A stretch of 64,000 bases of DNA from Sphagnum compactum. Lineage: Eukaryota; Bryophyta; Sphagnopsida; Sphagnales. Under the pieces are notes generated by a model. The model did no database searches and had not been told where the DNA came from. It worked only from the letters and a program-made list of their open reading frames with translations. Location: contig OZ234497.1 of the NCBI GenBank assembly GCA_965153455.1, positions 19,957,872 to 20,021,871 on the forward strand, read 5' to 3'. The first letter of the stretch is position 1. The number at the start of each line of letters is the position of its first letter. The position numbers and the translations under genes were made by a program. This document shows positions 50,925-62,306 of the stretch, in pieces.

Positions 50925-51540
50925 ACTTGAAAACCTTAACTTTAACCCTAAAATAGACCTAAAAAGATTAAATTTAAACTTTAAACCCTAAAACCAAAAC
51001 CTTAAACCTTAATCTTAAAAATCAAACTTGAAAAACTTAAACCCAAAACCCCATTTCTAAGCCCCAAAAATAAGACCTAAACCTTAAAAATTCAAATTTG
51101 AAAACCTTAACCCTAACCCTTAAACCATAAGCCCTACTTTTAAACTTTAAAAATGAGACCTAAAATAACATCTTTAATATTTTTTTCATCATTAACCTTA
51201 TTCCATAGTCGTGTTTTTTAAGTTTTAACTTTAATATGGTAAGGTTAGTGATGAAAACATTATTAGCCCAAACATCAACCCTAAAAATTAAACCCTAAAA
51301 ATCAAGTTATACACCTTAAAATTTAAATCCTAAAAGGCCCAAACCCAAAACTCAAAATTTCAAGTTTTAAACCTTAAACCCTAAGTTTAAAGTACAATCC
51401 CAAGAAATTTAACCCTAAAAAAAAATCCCAAAAAAATCGAAACATAAAAGTTAAACCCGTAAACTTTAAAATTGTAATATTAATACTTAACCTTTGAAAG
51501 TTCAACCCCTAAACCCTAAAAATTAAACCCCAAAATAACC
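50925..51540. repeat. Degenerate AAACCCTAAA (telomere-like) block
   Basis: The block is dense in AAACCCTAAA, AACCCTAAAA and variants such as AAACCTTAAA. These are degenerate forms of the plant telomere repeat CCCTAAA, without a regular period. It looks like an old interstitial telomere-like array, not a chromosome end. Confidence 0.6.
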
Positions 51541-51825
51541 AATAATCAAAGAGCCATAGGCAATGGCCAATAACTATAATCGATAGCCAATAACCAAATG
51601 CACTAGCTAGTAGCAATAGCCAATAGCCAATGGCCATAAACAATAGTCATAGCCACAAACAATAACCATAACCATAACCATAACCAATAATCAATAATCA
51701 TAGCCCAATAACCAATATCCATAGCCATAATAGCCCTAGTGTAAATATCCATAACAAAAAGCCAAAGGTCAATGGCCAATGGCCAATAACCATAGCCACA
51801 AGAAATAGCCATAACCAATAGCCAA
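51541..51825. repeat. CCAATA/CCATAA-type simple repeat
   Basis: Variants of CCAATAGCCAATAACCATAACC are repeated with a basic unit near 6-7 bp. The array resumes for a short distance right of the transposon (54420-54440), so the transposon was inserted into it. Confidence 0.75.
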
Positions 51826-51827
51826 TA

Positions 51828-54417
51828 CCGTAGTGGCATTCCCATTCGCACTAAAAATAATTATTTCTGGCCGCTGTGGAAAAAAAAACTAATTTTTTAC
51901 AGCCGGTGTGAAGTTGCGAATTAATCCGATAATTCTGCAACCCTGTCAGTGAAAAATACTGGTGATGTTGATTTAACAACTGAATTCTAATCTTCTCCAT
52001 CTGATCCATCCTCCTCAGAGTCAGAACCATCTAGGTCTACATCACTTGGAACATCAAACTGATCATCCAGGCAGGCCTCCATCACACCGGCCAATGAAGC
52101 CTGCTCCATGTGCGCGAGCACCTCGATGTCCCCCTCAGGCCCTGCCGTCGTATCCTCCTCCGCTGCTTCCAGTACCAACAGACCCCTTGTCAGACATTCT
52201 GACAAGGCCTTTGCTTGGAACTCCGCTTCGTGAATCTTCCCCATCTCGCACTTCGTCCACCCCTTCCTGATCATCTGCTTGAGCCCTGCCAGCTCCTCCT
52301 AGGAACCCATCAACCAGCCTACCAAGTGGCATCTGAGTTCTTTGATCCCAAGCTGGAGCTGGATGTTATCCGGCTGCACCCCGTTGAGCACCTGACATGC
52401 TACTTGTTGGCTTTGCCACAGATTGAACTGAGTGCGGAAGCGGTGCTTGAAAGGGCGCTGCAGAACTACATCGGCGACCTACAGCTTGCTAGTGTAGTTG
52501 GCAGGAACAAAGATGAGGTGCAGAAGTGGATGATTCTCCTTTAGCCACCCTCTAAACTCCTCTGAGATATGCACCTTCCAACAATCAATGTTCCAGATGT
52601 AATGCTGAGAGGATGAAGCACGCCCCAACTCCTCACACTGCTTTGCATGCCACGGCACAATGACCTGGTCAACGAACTCCCTCATGGTCTGCTGGTTAGA
52701 CCAATGGTTGGACGACATGGTCAGATGCCAGCCCTTCGCCCTAGCTGCCACCGCCCCGGGGTCTTTAGGGACAACAACAGTGGTTTTGCCCTGGAAGATC
52801 AGCTGAAGAAGGAGTAGATCCCCACTTGCTGCTAAGCTAACCGTGCAAGTAATCTGACGCTTATCGTCCTTTCCCAGATTCTTGACATCTTTGACCCCCT
52901 TAACGTCATAGGTCTGATCTGTGCTTGGCCGAATGTGGAGAGCAGTCTGATCAGACTTGATGACTAGCTCTTCGAGGATATCATATGTCTTCACAAGTGC
53001 AGCTATCCTGTAGGCCATATCATGACCCTGGGATTCCCAATCAGCGGGGAGCTTACTCGCTGCTGTGGTACTCCTTCTCCAAGTCCAACCCATGTGCCTG
53101 CGCACAAACTTCCTTGCAAACCTTCTCGACACGCTAAAAAATCCACTCTTTGTGTGCCTCTCAAAGAGCTCAGGGGCAACAGCTGAGATAATCCCCTGAA
53201 TGACTGTCTGAGCAATGGTGTTGTCCAAAGGCTGCCCCGAGTCTCGCATGCCTTTCAGAGTGTCTATGATCATCTGAAAGGCCACTGGATGATCTTTGAG
53301 GATCCCCCGAGGCCCTTTGTCCTGAGCAGCTGACCGTGCAGACTGCAGCTTGATAGCCTCCTCATATTTCCTCTGTAAAACAAAGCGCCCCGTCACATCC
53401 TTCTCAAACCACCCCTTCAAAGTGCTGATGGTCAGGTTGTCAAAGGGGCTGCCAACCCGGCCAGGCTTTCTGATGTGTTGAAGGGAGAACAGAGCTTCAT
53501 ACAAGCTCTTGGGGTGCTGCTTCACAGCTTGTTCAATGAAAGGCCACAGATCGGGGACAAACCAGTTTGTGTAACTTCCCCTCTTCTTCTTTGCACGGGG
53601 TGGTTTTTCGCTTGCATCCACCCCCATCTCCTCAGCTGCTGCCGCATCCCCTTGCTCCCCCCCATTCTGTGCTGCAGGTTGCTGTCCAGAAGCCTGAACT
53701 GGAATCAATATGGCCGAGGGCACTGCAGTGCTTTTCTTTGGTCTACCAACGGGACGCTTGGCAGCCAGACGGGCCTTCTCTGCCTCTTCTCTACGGGCTG
53801 CCTGCTCCTTCAACCGCTCTCCCAACTGAGTCTGGCTTCTCTGCCATTGGGCAAGCTGCTCTTCTTTAGAGATGACAGAAAAAAACTTGGTGATAGTGGC
53901 CACCTTGGGCGCCATTCCCTTACCGATGCCTTGTGACCGGTTATGGGGTGGCCGAACGGAAACCTGATTATGGCTACTGAGTTTGGAAATCTGATCTTTT
54001 TGCTTTAAGGGTTTAAGGAATTAAACCCGCCGGAAAACGGACTTAATGAAGGCGACGATTTTATGATTTTGGGGACATGAATTTTGTAACCGTGCATGGG
54101 AAAGCTTGAGCCGGAAGCCAAGGATGAAACGGCTGGAATTTTGGAGGAAGATTGGCAGACTGAGGCAGTAATATTTCGCTGCAATATCTTTGTCTGGCCG
54201 GGCCGGCCCGCCGCGATCATTGAACCGTCATTGTCGGGGTCGTGAGTGTTGTATCTAACGGCTCAGATTGAACGAATTTACCAAAACGAAAAGGTGGAGA
54301 AATTGCAAAAACGGCCTGGCGAAAGTGAAAATAATTGTGAATTGGTCAGTGCGACAAAGAAAAACTTTTGAAAATAATTATTCGCAGGGCAGGTCGCGAA
54401 TGGGAATGCCACTACGG
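51828..54417. mobile_element. Pogo/Tc1-mariner-type DNA transposon
   Basis: A 2590-bp element has perfect 22-bp terminal inverted repeats (51828-51849 and 54396-54417), outer bases CCGTAGTGGCATTCCC, and TA on both outer sides (51826-51827 and 54418-54419). It sits inside the CCAATA simple repeat. AATAATTATT also lies close to both ends, and GCCG.TGTG words are repeated near the left end and could be transposase-binding sites. It carries one transposase frame on the minus strand. The element is structurally complete, but the frame is interrupted, so it is probably not autonomous. Confidence 0.88.
51987..53915 (-). pseudogene. DDE transposase with two in-frame TAG codons
   Basis: An ATG at 53915 opens 478 codons to a TAG at 52479-52481. 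The same frame then continues to a second TAG at 52299-52301 and on to the final stop at 51987, 643 codons in all. The N-terminal part has a charged helix and an AT-hook-like VGRPKK, then a probable DNA-binding region, then a DDE catalytic part: VIKSDQTAL (D322), HYIWNIDCWK (D444) and, after the first TAG, VADVV (D482 counting the stop). FVPANYTSKL before the stop is the usual lead-in to the third Asp of DDE_1/pogo transposases. The tail is acidic (GSDSEEDGSDGED). Termination at the first TAG would remove the third catalytic Asp. CTG-TAG could have arisen from CTG-CAG by C-to-T change at a methylatable CHG site. Readthrough or a spliced host-gene role is possible but unsupported. Confidence 0.8.
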
Positions 54418-55394
54418 TAGTCATAACCAATAGGCCCCTAGCACCTTAAATCCAAAGCCCCCAACCTACCTAGCCCATCTACTTAGCAGCCATAGCATAG
54501 GCTACAAATGGGCAGCCCGTGGGTGGGAAAAAAAAAAGTTGGTGTGCCCTCTCTGGGGATCCCATCCTGGGTTTTCTGATTTGGACCCCTACCTTGAAAT
54601 AAAGGATGATAGAGCAAAGAGGAGGTGAAAGAGGGGCAATTAGGGGGTAAGAACGGCCAGTTTCGGCATAATAGGGCTTCAAACGCGTAACTGGGGATGA
54701 AAATTTTACAAAAGGAAATAACTGGGACCCAAACTAGTTTTTTCCACCAATTTTGGTGGTAAACTGAGTTTCACCCTGTGTTTCCATTTTCCTGAGCGCC
54801 TCCACTGCTGCTACATCCATTTTCACTGCTCCTACCTGTACAACCACTATAATTACTCTCCAACCTTGTGCATTAAATGCTGAGTTTCAGCATTTCATAC
54901 CCAGATTGAATAGAAATTCCTTACTTTGCGGATACCACTGAAAGAGGGGGGATAGGGGGCGAAAGCAGAGGAGATTAGGGGGGTGAAACAGAGGGTGACT
55001 TTATGGATAACTCTATTACATTTTTTAATTTCTCTGGGTGTGTAAATTAGACAGAAGATTTCATCCACAAACGGTACATAATCATCCTCCACAGACGCTT
55101 GCTGTGAACGTAACCGTTGTGAGCAATTGCAACCAAAATGCTAGAACAGAAAGTTTTTAAAAACACAGTAAATAAGTAAGTAAGTAAGTAAGAAGTTATT
55201 AGCAATTAAAACGCGTCACTGTGGCTGCGCTTATATCATGTATTTATTTTGTCAGTTCCCTTTTGCAGACAATTTTTTTTTCTTTTTTTTTTACTTAACT
55301 GCAAAGAGAGACGTTGTAGAAGAAGACCATACACTTGTTGTCAGTGGGTCACTCACTGCCAACTGGTGACACAGAAAATGTCACAGAGAGGCGC

Positions 55395-55397
<3 letters not shown>

Positions 55398-55437
<40 letters not shown>
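55398..55437. repeat. (AG)n microsatellite
   Basis: About 20 uninterrupted AG units. Confidence 0.95.
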
Positions 55438-55440
<3 letters not shown>

Positions 55441-56218
55441 CAGTTGTGTCTGGATCTTCTCAGTGCTCCGTGATCTACTCAAGAGTTGACAAACAGAGAT
55501 CCAACTTCAGTCTGGATCTTCTTCCCTCACAGATGCAATGATGTTCCTCTTGCACTAAATAGTAATTCTCAAGTGAGACAGCTATATAATGGGCCTTTCA
55601 GCCTGCAAGGATTTTGCAAAATGGGAATGCTTGCCATAGAGGTTCTTCTTGTGTAGAGTAACAGCCTTGGTCACACATGCATTATTATTAGTACTGGAAT
55701 CAGGCCTGCTTCAACTCTGAGGCCGTTACACTGGTTCTCATCATCCTTCACCACTGGTTCTCAGAAATCATAGAACCAGTTTTGACCCTTAACCCAAATT
55801 CTGATCGAATCAGAGAAACCTGTCAAAGGACCTACTGTAAACCAGTGGTTCTTCTTTGTTGGTTCTTTGATTGAAAGCTGGCAGTTCTTTCAAGATTCTC
55901 ATAAACTCAAAATGGGAGGTACTTTAGATTTGCAAATGTGTCTAATACGGGAATTGGAGTGGTATTGTGATTCTGAAAATTAAAAGAAAAACTGCACCTG
56001 GAGGTTTCTTGCTCTCTAAAATTTTTTAGAAACAGAAACCAGAGAAACCATTAACAAAATCAAAGAAGAACCTCACAATACTAAATACAACTGGTTCTAC
56101 CAGGTCCAGTTCAAGACTGTAATGATTAATCCCATTAGTGTGACATGCTTAAAATTTGCACTAAAGATTTAGATATTAGATGAAGAAGAGTCACACACTG
56201 CTAATAGCATTTTATAAG

Positions 56219-56268
56219 AAGTAAGTAAGTAAGTAAGTCCAGGAAGTAAGAAAGTAAGTAAGTCCAGG
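56219..56268. repeat. (AAGT)n / CCAGG compound microsatellite
   Basis: Two runs of AAGT units, each followed by CCAGGA, form a compound microsatellite. A plain AAGT run also occurs at 55171-55195. Confidence 0.85.
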
Positions 56269-57779
56269 ACACGCCTGTGAGCATGAAAAGAATGGTAGAG
56301 TTAGGCAAAAAGACTACGTAAATGTCAAGCTCCATGCATCATCACCTGCATAAGGAAAATTCATCCATTGGTGTCCAGATTTGAACTCTCCACAAATGGG
56401 AACCACCCCGGTAGACCATCAAAATGGCTCTAAAATGGTGAAAATAGAACACAAGGTATAGGAGTGGCAGGATTCTACAAGTAGGTGTAGGATCCTTCCT
56501 ACTCTTAAGGGGTTGGCATAAGATCCCTTTTCTTTTGTAGGAGGGGATATTCATGGAAATAAGGTGCCCTCCAAATACACTAAATTGTTTTTCTCCGAGT
56601 GCTTTGCTACTCCTTGTGAAGGCCACTTCCATCAGCACACCCCACGATCTAAGCTTGAGCAAGGGGAATCTGCCCTCGAAGTATGTGATGGCTCAATAAT
56701 CCAGGCACAAGTACTTTACAACAGGTCCGCTTGGGCTTGTTCCAGAGAATAACTAGGGCTCAAAATCATAAACACAGAGGAAGTAAGAAATATTCATTCA
56801 TCCACTTTCACCATTCATCCACTTTCATCCATTGGGACTGCGTAGACACTAGTCACCATCCCCGCCCCCCCAACAGTCTTGTTTCTGAGCGCATTTTGCT
56901 TTGCTGAAATTGTTGTTGTTCTTGTTGTAGTTCTTGCCACACTGTTGTTGTTGCTTGCGATTGCTTGTGGGGTGTAGAAGAAGGCGGAAGAAGAATCTGG
57001 AAGAAAAGTAGAAGGAAAGCAAAAAGGACAGTAAAATCTAGATTAGAAGCAGCAAGCTGATTCAAGTTTCCATATACTACGGTTCAAAACACATTTCTGG
57101 AAGGAAAGGAAACGAAAGGACAAGAATTCCTTCCTTGGGAGCTGCGGAAAGGAATTCTTGTTCTCACATGCATGCATGCATTTCTTTGGAGTTTTGTTGG
57201 AGTTATCTGAGCTGTTGATGTACTCGCAAGCAGAAGGGAACAAAAACACATCTGTTTTTGAAGAGTTGTTGTTGTTGTTGTGCAGGTTCTTTACTATTGT
57301 GCGACTTGTAGCATCGCCATCATCATCATCATGTTCATTTTCTTTGGAAGTTTTGAACTAAACCTCGTGTTGTGATGCTATGTTGTTGTTGTTGCTGTTG
57401 GAGATTCTTTTCAGATTTCTTGGCTGATACTAAAATTCCTCTGTCGCCATCAGCAGCAGCATCTGGAGCAAAATAGCATTCGCGGATTGTTCGCTCATCT
57501 TCTTGTCGCGGTTTCTGGAGTCTTCAACGGAACTGCTCTTCCGTCGTGCTTGGCATACATACAAACAATCAATGCAGAGAGTCCTTGACTGTTTTGTGCT
57601 GCGCGTCTGACAGTCTCTCTTGAAGCTCTACACAGGTCTTCTTCCTGACTTCTATTTTTTGCTCACAAGAGAACAAGTTTCCTGACGTTGTTGTTGTTGT
57701 TGTTGTTGTTGCTGGGAGAACGATCCTGTTGTTAGGAGAGGAAGGATTGATCCTGTGCCTGGGAATCATCATCATCATG

Positions 57780-59354
57780 ATGGAAGAGCAACCTCCTTTC
57801 ATGAGGCGACGATGCGGCCGTGCGGTGGCGCTCAGTGATGTGGTTTCGTTGATGCACCTACTCCTTCTTGTATGCCTTTTTGTGTGTTGTTGTCATGTAC
57901 AAGCCCAGCAGCAGCAGCTTCTTCTGCACACGCAGGATTTCGAAGTTCTGGCATCAGTGAAGAACTCCATGGCCGATTTGCCTGGCGGTTGTTTCTTCTC
58001 CACTTGGGAGTTTGCAGCCGACATTGATCCTTGCGAGTCTTTCAATGGAGTGGAATGCATCACGGCACCGGATGGATCCAAGAGAGTAAGCTCTCTCTTC
58101 CTGGGACCACAATCAGCCGGAAGTCCAGGGCTTTCAGGAACCCTGACACCTGCCTTGGGAAGATTGATGTATCTGACACAACTGAGTATCTCTGCCGGCT
58201 CTGTACAAGGCGAGCTTCCTTCGTCTCTTGGTAATCTGCACAATCTGCAGATTTTGTCGTGTGATCAGAACCGAGTCTCAGGTCGCATCCCGGGAAGCTT
58301 TTCAAATCTGCGGAACCTTGAGATTCTTCAGCTGAGCCAGAATGCATTGGATGGATCAATTCCATGGGCAATTGGAGAGCTTCCTTCTCTCAAAATTCTG
58401 GTTCTCTCTGGTAACAAGCTCTCGGGATCAATTCCGAGCTTCTCAAGCTTATCTCTCATGCATCTGGATCTCAGAAACAATGAGCTATCAGGCAGGATTC
58501 CAAACCTTCCGTCCTCATTGCAGTACTTATCTCTCACCAGGAATGCACTCTCCGGAGGGTTGGGAAGCTTGGTAGTGTTGCGTGGATTGAACTACTTGGA
58601 TTGCAGCTTCAATCAATTCACAGGCAGCATCCCAAGTGTTCTCTTCTTACTGCAACTGTCATACTTGATGCTCAACCGCAACTCCTTGTCAGGGCAAGTC
58701 ACTGTCACATCACCGATCAATATCAACTATGTGGATCTCAGCTACAATCATCTGGAAGGCACCATCTCTCCTTTCCTCTCTGGCGCACAAAGCTTGTTTC
58801 TCAACAACAACAACTTTGTTGGTGCTGTTCCTGAGGTCAGTTGCAAGTCTTGTTCCATCATCACATTCTTGAGTGCTCCATCATCACAGACACAAACACA
58901 TGCAATTCTGTCTTCTGATTTCCTCTCTTTGCATTTCTCTCACAGATTCTTTCATTTCTGTTTCTTTGAAAGATTTCTGGCACGGGACAGGAGTTTCTTC
59001 CTGCTGGTGTGGCTCTACTTTTGTGAAAGTTTTGGTTGGTGTCCCCTGGTATCTCCACCAGAGTCTATACTCCTTACAAACAACATCACCCTGTGAGATT
59101 CATCTGTGATTTTCTTTTTGCAGGTATTTGTAAGTCGGATGCAATCGGCTGACTTGCTGTCACTCTACCTGCAGCACAACTTCCTTAATGATTGGGGAGC
59201 GCTTGGAAATTCGTCTCTTCCTCCTAGTGTGGCAGTGTGTCTGCAGTACAACTGTTTGACACCACCCCTGCAATCTCTTTGCCCAAAAAATATTGCAGGC
59301 GCGGCTGCACGACCAGGGTATCAATGCCTCAAAGTATCAGGTACTCCAGGATGA
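57780..59354 (+). CDS. Secreted leucine-rich-repeat protein, no kinase
   Basis: Exons 57780-58835 and 59124-59354 join in frame to about 428 aa, with a GAG|GTCAGT donor and a TTTTTGCAG acceptor. A signal peptide is likely: basic MRRRCGRAV, then the hydrophobic VVSLMHLLLLVCLFVCCC and a probable cut after HVQA. An LRRNT-type region follows with DPCESFNGVEC (first Cys pair), then about ten plant extracellular LRRs of the L..L.L..N.LSG.IP type. Exon 2 carries the end of the LRR part and a Cys-containing cap (VCLQYNCLTPPLQSLC). There is no membrane segment or kinase domain, so the product is probably apoplastic. The layout and the LCLQYNC cap recall a plant family of non-kinase LRR proteins of largely unknown function. 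The starts 57777, 57780 and 57801 are all possible; 57780 has A at -3 and G at +4. Confidence 0.85.
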
Positions 59355-61122
59355 GACCAAACTTGAGCGATCTTGAAACATCACCACTGCCACCATCTCT
59401 GTTGATATATAGGAGAAAAACTAGGGTTAGGAAAAACTGAATAGTGTAGTAGTAGCAGCTAGTTTAGTATTCTTCATGCACACCATTCTTTGCACCTTGG
59501 CCCTCCACTCTCATACAAAAAATACTAGGATGGGTTACACATTATTACACTTATTAGGTTAAGATAATTTCTCTCTGTTTCTGAAACAAAATTTATCACA
59601 TGATATTTGAGTTGTGGATTTTCATTGTAGATCAACTTTGAAAGCTTCCAGTTTTGGACTGTTAGTTAGGGAGGCAATTCTCTTTTAGCAATGGTTACAT
59701 GGGTTTGTGTAGAGATTTAAAGCTGTGTAGATCATCATCATGCAACTGATGTTAACGTCTTCTGAGAGATATGAAGGAATGTTCAGGAATTGAAAGACCA
59801 TTACAAATCTGATGTGCACCTTGTCTCCTTGAAGTGGATGATGATGTCATCTATGCATGCTGAGCCTTGAATAGACCTGATGATGGTGGTATACTTTGCC
59901 TCTTCTGGAATGTTTTCCCTGCATCTGAGGAACTTGTGTTGTGAACACACATGCAACCTCCAGAGTGAGGAAAATTTAGCTTTCATCAGCTAATTTCACA
60001 GTCATTGTCCTCTGGGTTGCTTTGGACTTTGGACCTCCCTCAAGGACTCGAGGCTTTGTAAGTGTGCAGAGGTGCCTTCGGTCACTTGAAGGGTTTGGGA
60101 ACAGAAAATTTGGTTGTGTTCTTATGTTTGGCTCACTTCCACAAGTGTTTTTTCCTGGTTTCTGTAGTTGTTAGGTTTTGATGATTTTATCTTTGCACTT
60201 TATTTTCTGACAACGACTTGCTGCTCCTTTTGTGCAAGTGTTTAGAGATGGTGATGATTTGTCTCAAGAGCATCAGAGAATTTCTCTCATCTGAATTCAG
60301 TTCTTGTAATTGGTTTGTCCACACAACAAGGATGACAACGTTCCAAAGCATTATTTCAAAACAAAGCAAAGCTTACACTTGGTGGTGAGCTTTACACTTG
60401 GTGATGGTGTACACCAGATCCCTAGCTGCTGCTTCAGAGCCTCTGGACACAGCCATCTAGAACACCACATCCAATATTGCAATCAAGAGAACCTCAAAAC
60501 AGTTCTAGAAATCACAAGTGTGGGAACACAAATCATGGTTTACTTCTTCCCTGGTTGTGCACAATTATATTTCTCAAAGGATCCACCCAAATAAACGGTG
60601 ATTAATGCAGCTTACCTCAAAGCTAGTATAAAGAGGTTGTTAGGTTAGTGATCCTTGATATGGAAGGACACAAGATTGCCTGCAGTTACACTCTCAAAGA
60701 AACCCACACAGATGCTCCAAACATCCCTATACATTCCTCTGATAATCAATGAAAGATACAGCATGCATGCTCCTTGGAGCTTGTGATACACAGTAATGTG
60801 TTTTGGATCTTCGTAGTTCTAAAGAATTTTTCCTTGAATGGTGAAGAAACCAACAGTAGCTATTGGAGAACCTGGGTGTCTATATCAACCTCCTTATATC
60901 TCAAAGCAAGATCAACTCTAGCTGGAATCATGAGTTCTCAGTTCTGAGAGAAGTCCATGTGCCATTGCCATGCCTGAAACTTTAGGTCAGTAAGAGAGAG
61001 AGACCTGTTCGAAATTGCTTGGTATACAATACATCAAGTAGCTGGTGAAACTACAAAGAACATGATCGTTTTTTTTTGCAAAGGAACTCTATTACATTCC
61101 ATTGCTGCTGAAAAGAATCCAC
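59355..61122. other. Intergenic DNA downstream of LRR gene
   Basis: This includes the probable 3' untranslated region of the LRR gene. Frames such as 59801-59986 minus and 60310-60594 plus show no recognised domain. Confidence 0.5.
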
Positions 61123-61464
61123 TTATATCGAAGCAAAGTTTGCACCAGCCAAGCAGAAGATTCTGACCCATCTCCTCAACTCCGCATACATCTTCCCGCT
61201 AGGACTCGCATGACTTGCAAGCAAAAAAAACTCCTCAGCGCTGCTCCTCCACATCACGCACTTCTCCTCCAGTTCCTGGAAAAAAAAGATTGAAACACCG
61301 GGTGCATCCTGAACGCAGATCAGCGAATACCATTCTGGTGGGCTGCGAATTATGATCGGACAAAGGACCACTGTACGCTGATTCAAGTCTCGGGCAACCA
61401 AATTCAGCCAACTCTGCTGGTCGTTAGCGCTGATCTCGGGTTCAGCTAAAGCGATTTCTTCTCT
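61123..61464 (-). CDS. Orphan open frame, possible exon
   Basis: I do not recognise this product. The frame is open for about 114 codons from a CAG|CTGAGAGAAG that could be a 3' splice site down to a stop at 61123. The composition looks like coding sequence (NDQQSWLNLVARDLNQRTVV, then PPEWYSLICVQDAPG, then SSAEEFFLLASHASPSGK), unlike the AT-driven frames elsewhere. There is no in-frame ATG near its upstream end. It may be the last exon of a gene whose first exon I did not find, or a gene fragment. Confidence 0.3.
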   Translation of the reverse strand, partial: REEIALAEPEISANDQQSWLNLVARDLNQRTVVLCPIIIRSPPEWYSLICVQDAPGVSIFFFQELEEKCVMWRSSAEEFFLLASHASPSGKMYAELRRWVRIFCLAGANFASI

Positions 61465-61524
61465 CAGCTGTCACATCGACTCTCGTTTCTCTCCCTAAGA
61501 GATCCACAACACAATGTGTACATG

Positions 61525-61531
61525 TATATAT
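61525..61531 (+). promoter_or_regulatory. Possible TATA box of the Alfin-domain gene
   Basis: TATATAT lies 191 bp upstream of the ATG at 61722, in a suitable place for a TATA box with a leader of about 160 bases. The motif is nearly symmetric and could also serve the opposite strand. Confidence 0.35.
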
Positions 61532-61721
61532 CTCGGCCTGGAGGCAGGCCAGGTTTGTAAGCTCCGCATTCTGACAATAGGTTTAAGAGCTGCTGTTTGT
61601 GTGAAATCGTGTTCTACTTAGCTACCTCCACATCTACGTGAAATATCCATTTCGTTCATTCGTCGTACATCTCGTGTCTTGAAGCTTTACAATAGTATTC
61701 AGCTGCTGCTTTTATCAGAAT

Positions 61722-62306
61722 ATGGAGTTGGGATTGCCGGATGTAGCAGGAGTTTCAGCACCAGAAGAAGCTGTAGAGGCTTCCAAGCCCATGTTTGATG
61801 TTTCCGTGGAAGAGGTGTTTGAGGCGTACAAGGGACGACGAGAGGGGTTGCTAGATGCTTTGACATGTGATATCGATGAGCTTACTCGGCAGTTAAAGTC
61901 GCGGAGCAACGAAGATCTATACCTGATCGGGTTTCCCGATGGCGGCTGGGCGCTGAGAAGACCCGCCTGTGAACTCCCAGTGCTTCGTCCTGAACCCACA
62001 ATCGGAATCAACCGTGTGATGATCAGAAGCAGCAACAGCAGCAGCTGCAAGAGTAGTAAGCGGGCGAAGAACGGCGAGCACCACGACGCGGAGCCGGTGG
62101 ACGAGTCCTTATGGCTGCAGCTCATGGCCGTGCACAGCGACGCTTGGCTCGTCTCCTCTGCGTTTTACGACGGCTCCAATCTCAGCAAGCTCGAAAGGAG
62201 TCGACTGTTCGACCTCATCAACGAACTCGAGCCGTTGTATGTTCTTGTTTCGAGGAGGAGATCCAGGAGGAAAAACAAAGGAAAGACCACCAAATTCAAC
62301 AGCTAA
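61722..62306 (+). CDS. Alfin-domain protein lacking a PHD finger
   Basis: Alfin-like (AL) proteins are plant nuclear factors. Their N-terminal Alfin domain mediates contacts with other chromatin proteins, and their C-terminal PHD finger reads H3K4me2/3. This 194-aa protein has a clear Alfin domain: VEEVFEAYKGRREGLLDALT (residues 29-48), LYLIGFPDGGWALRRP (67-81), PEPTIGIN (90-97), LMAVHSDAWLVSSAFYDG (134-151) and RLFDLINEL (161-169). It ends in a basic tail (RRRSRRKNKGK), a likely nuclear signal, and then a stop. No Cys/His PHD pattern follows in any frame to 62700. Normal ALs are about 240-260 aa. A Ser- and Lys-rich insert (102-128) splits the domain between GIN and the LMAVHSDAW block. The coding region has no intron, while AL genes in other plants are spliced, so a retrocopy or a truncated duplicate is likely. 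It has no frameshift or internal stop, so it may be functional. Confidence 0.85.
   Translation: MELGLPDVAGVSAPEEAVEASKPMFDVSVEEVFEAYKGRREGLLDALTCDIDELTRQLKSRSNEDLYLIGFPDGGWALRRPACELPVLRPEPTIGINRVMIRSSNSSSCKSSKRAKNGEHHDAEPVDESLWLQLMAVHSDAWLVSSAFYDGSNLSKLERSRLFDLINELEPLYVLVSRRRSRRKNKGKTTKFNS

Larger units (their letters stand above)
54420..57776. other. Spacer and LRR-gene upstream region
   Basis: No gene is supported. Simple repeats are frequent: (AAGT)n at 55171-55195, (AG)n at 55398-55437 and AAGT/CCAGG mixtures at 56219-56268. From 56.85 kb GTT trinucleotide runs are common, including 57264-57282 and 57687-57712. This part probably contains the promoter and leader of the LRR gene at 57780. 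Confidence 0.5.

Noticed and set aside
50925-51540. A true telomere or chromosome end
   Set aside because: The repeats are degenerate and aperiodic, and ordinary genes lie on both sides.
53475-53936. 153-codon plus-strand frame opposite the transposase
   Set aside because: It is the antisense of the transposase N-terminal part, with no independent support.
59801-60594. Short frames downstream of the LRR gene
   Set aside because: They have no recognised domain, no splice support and no family resemblance.
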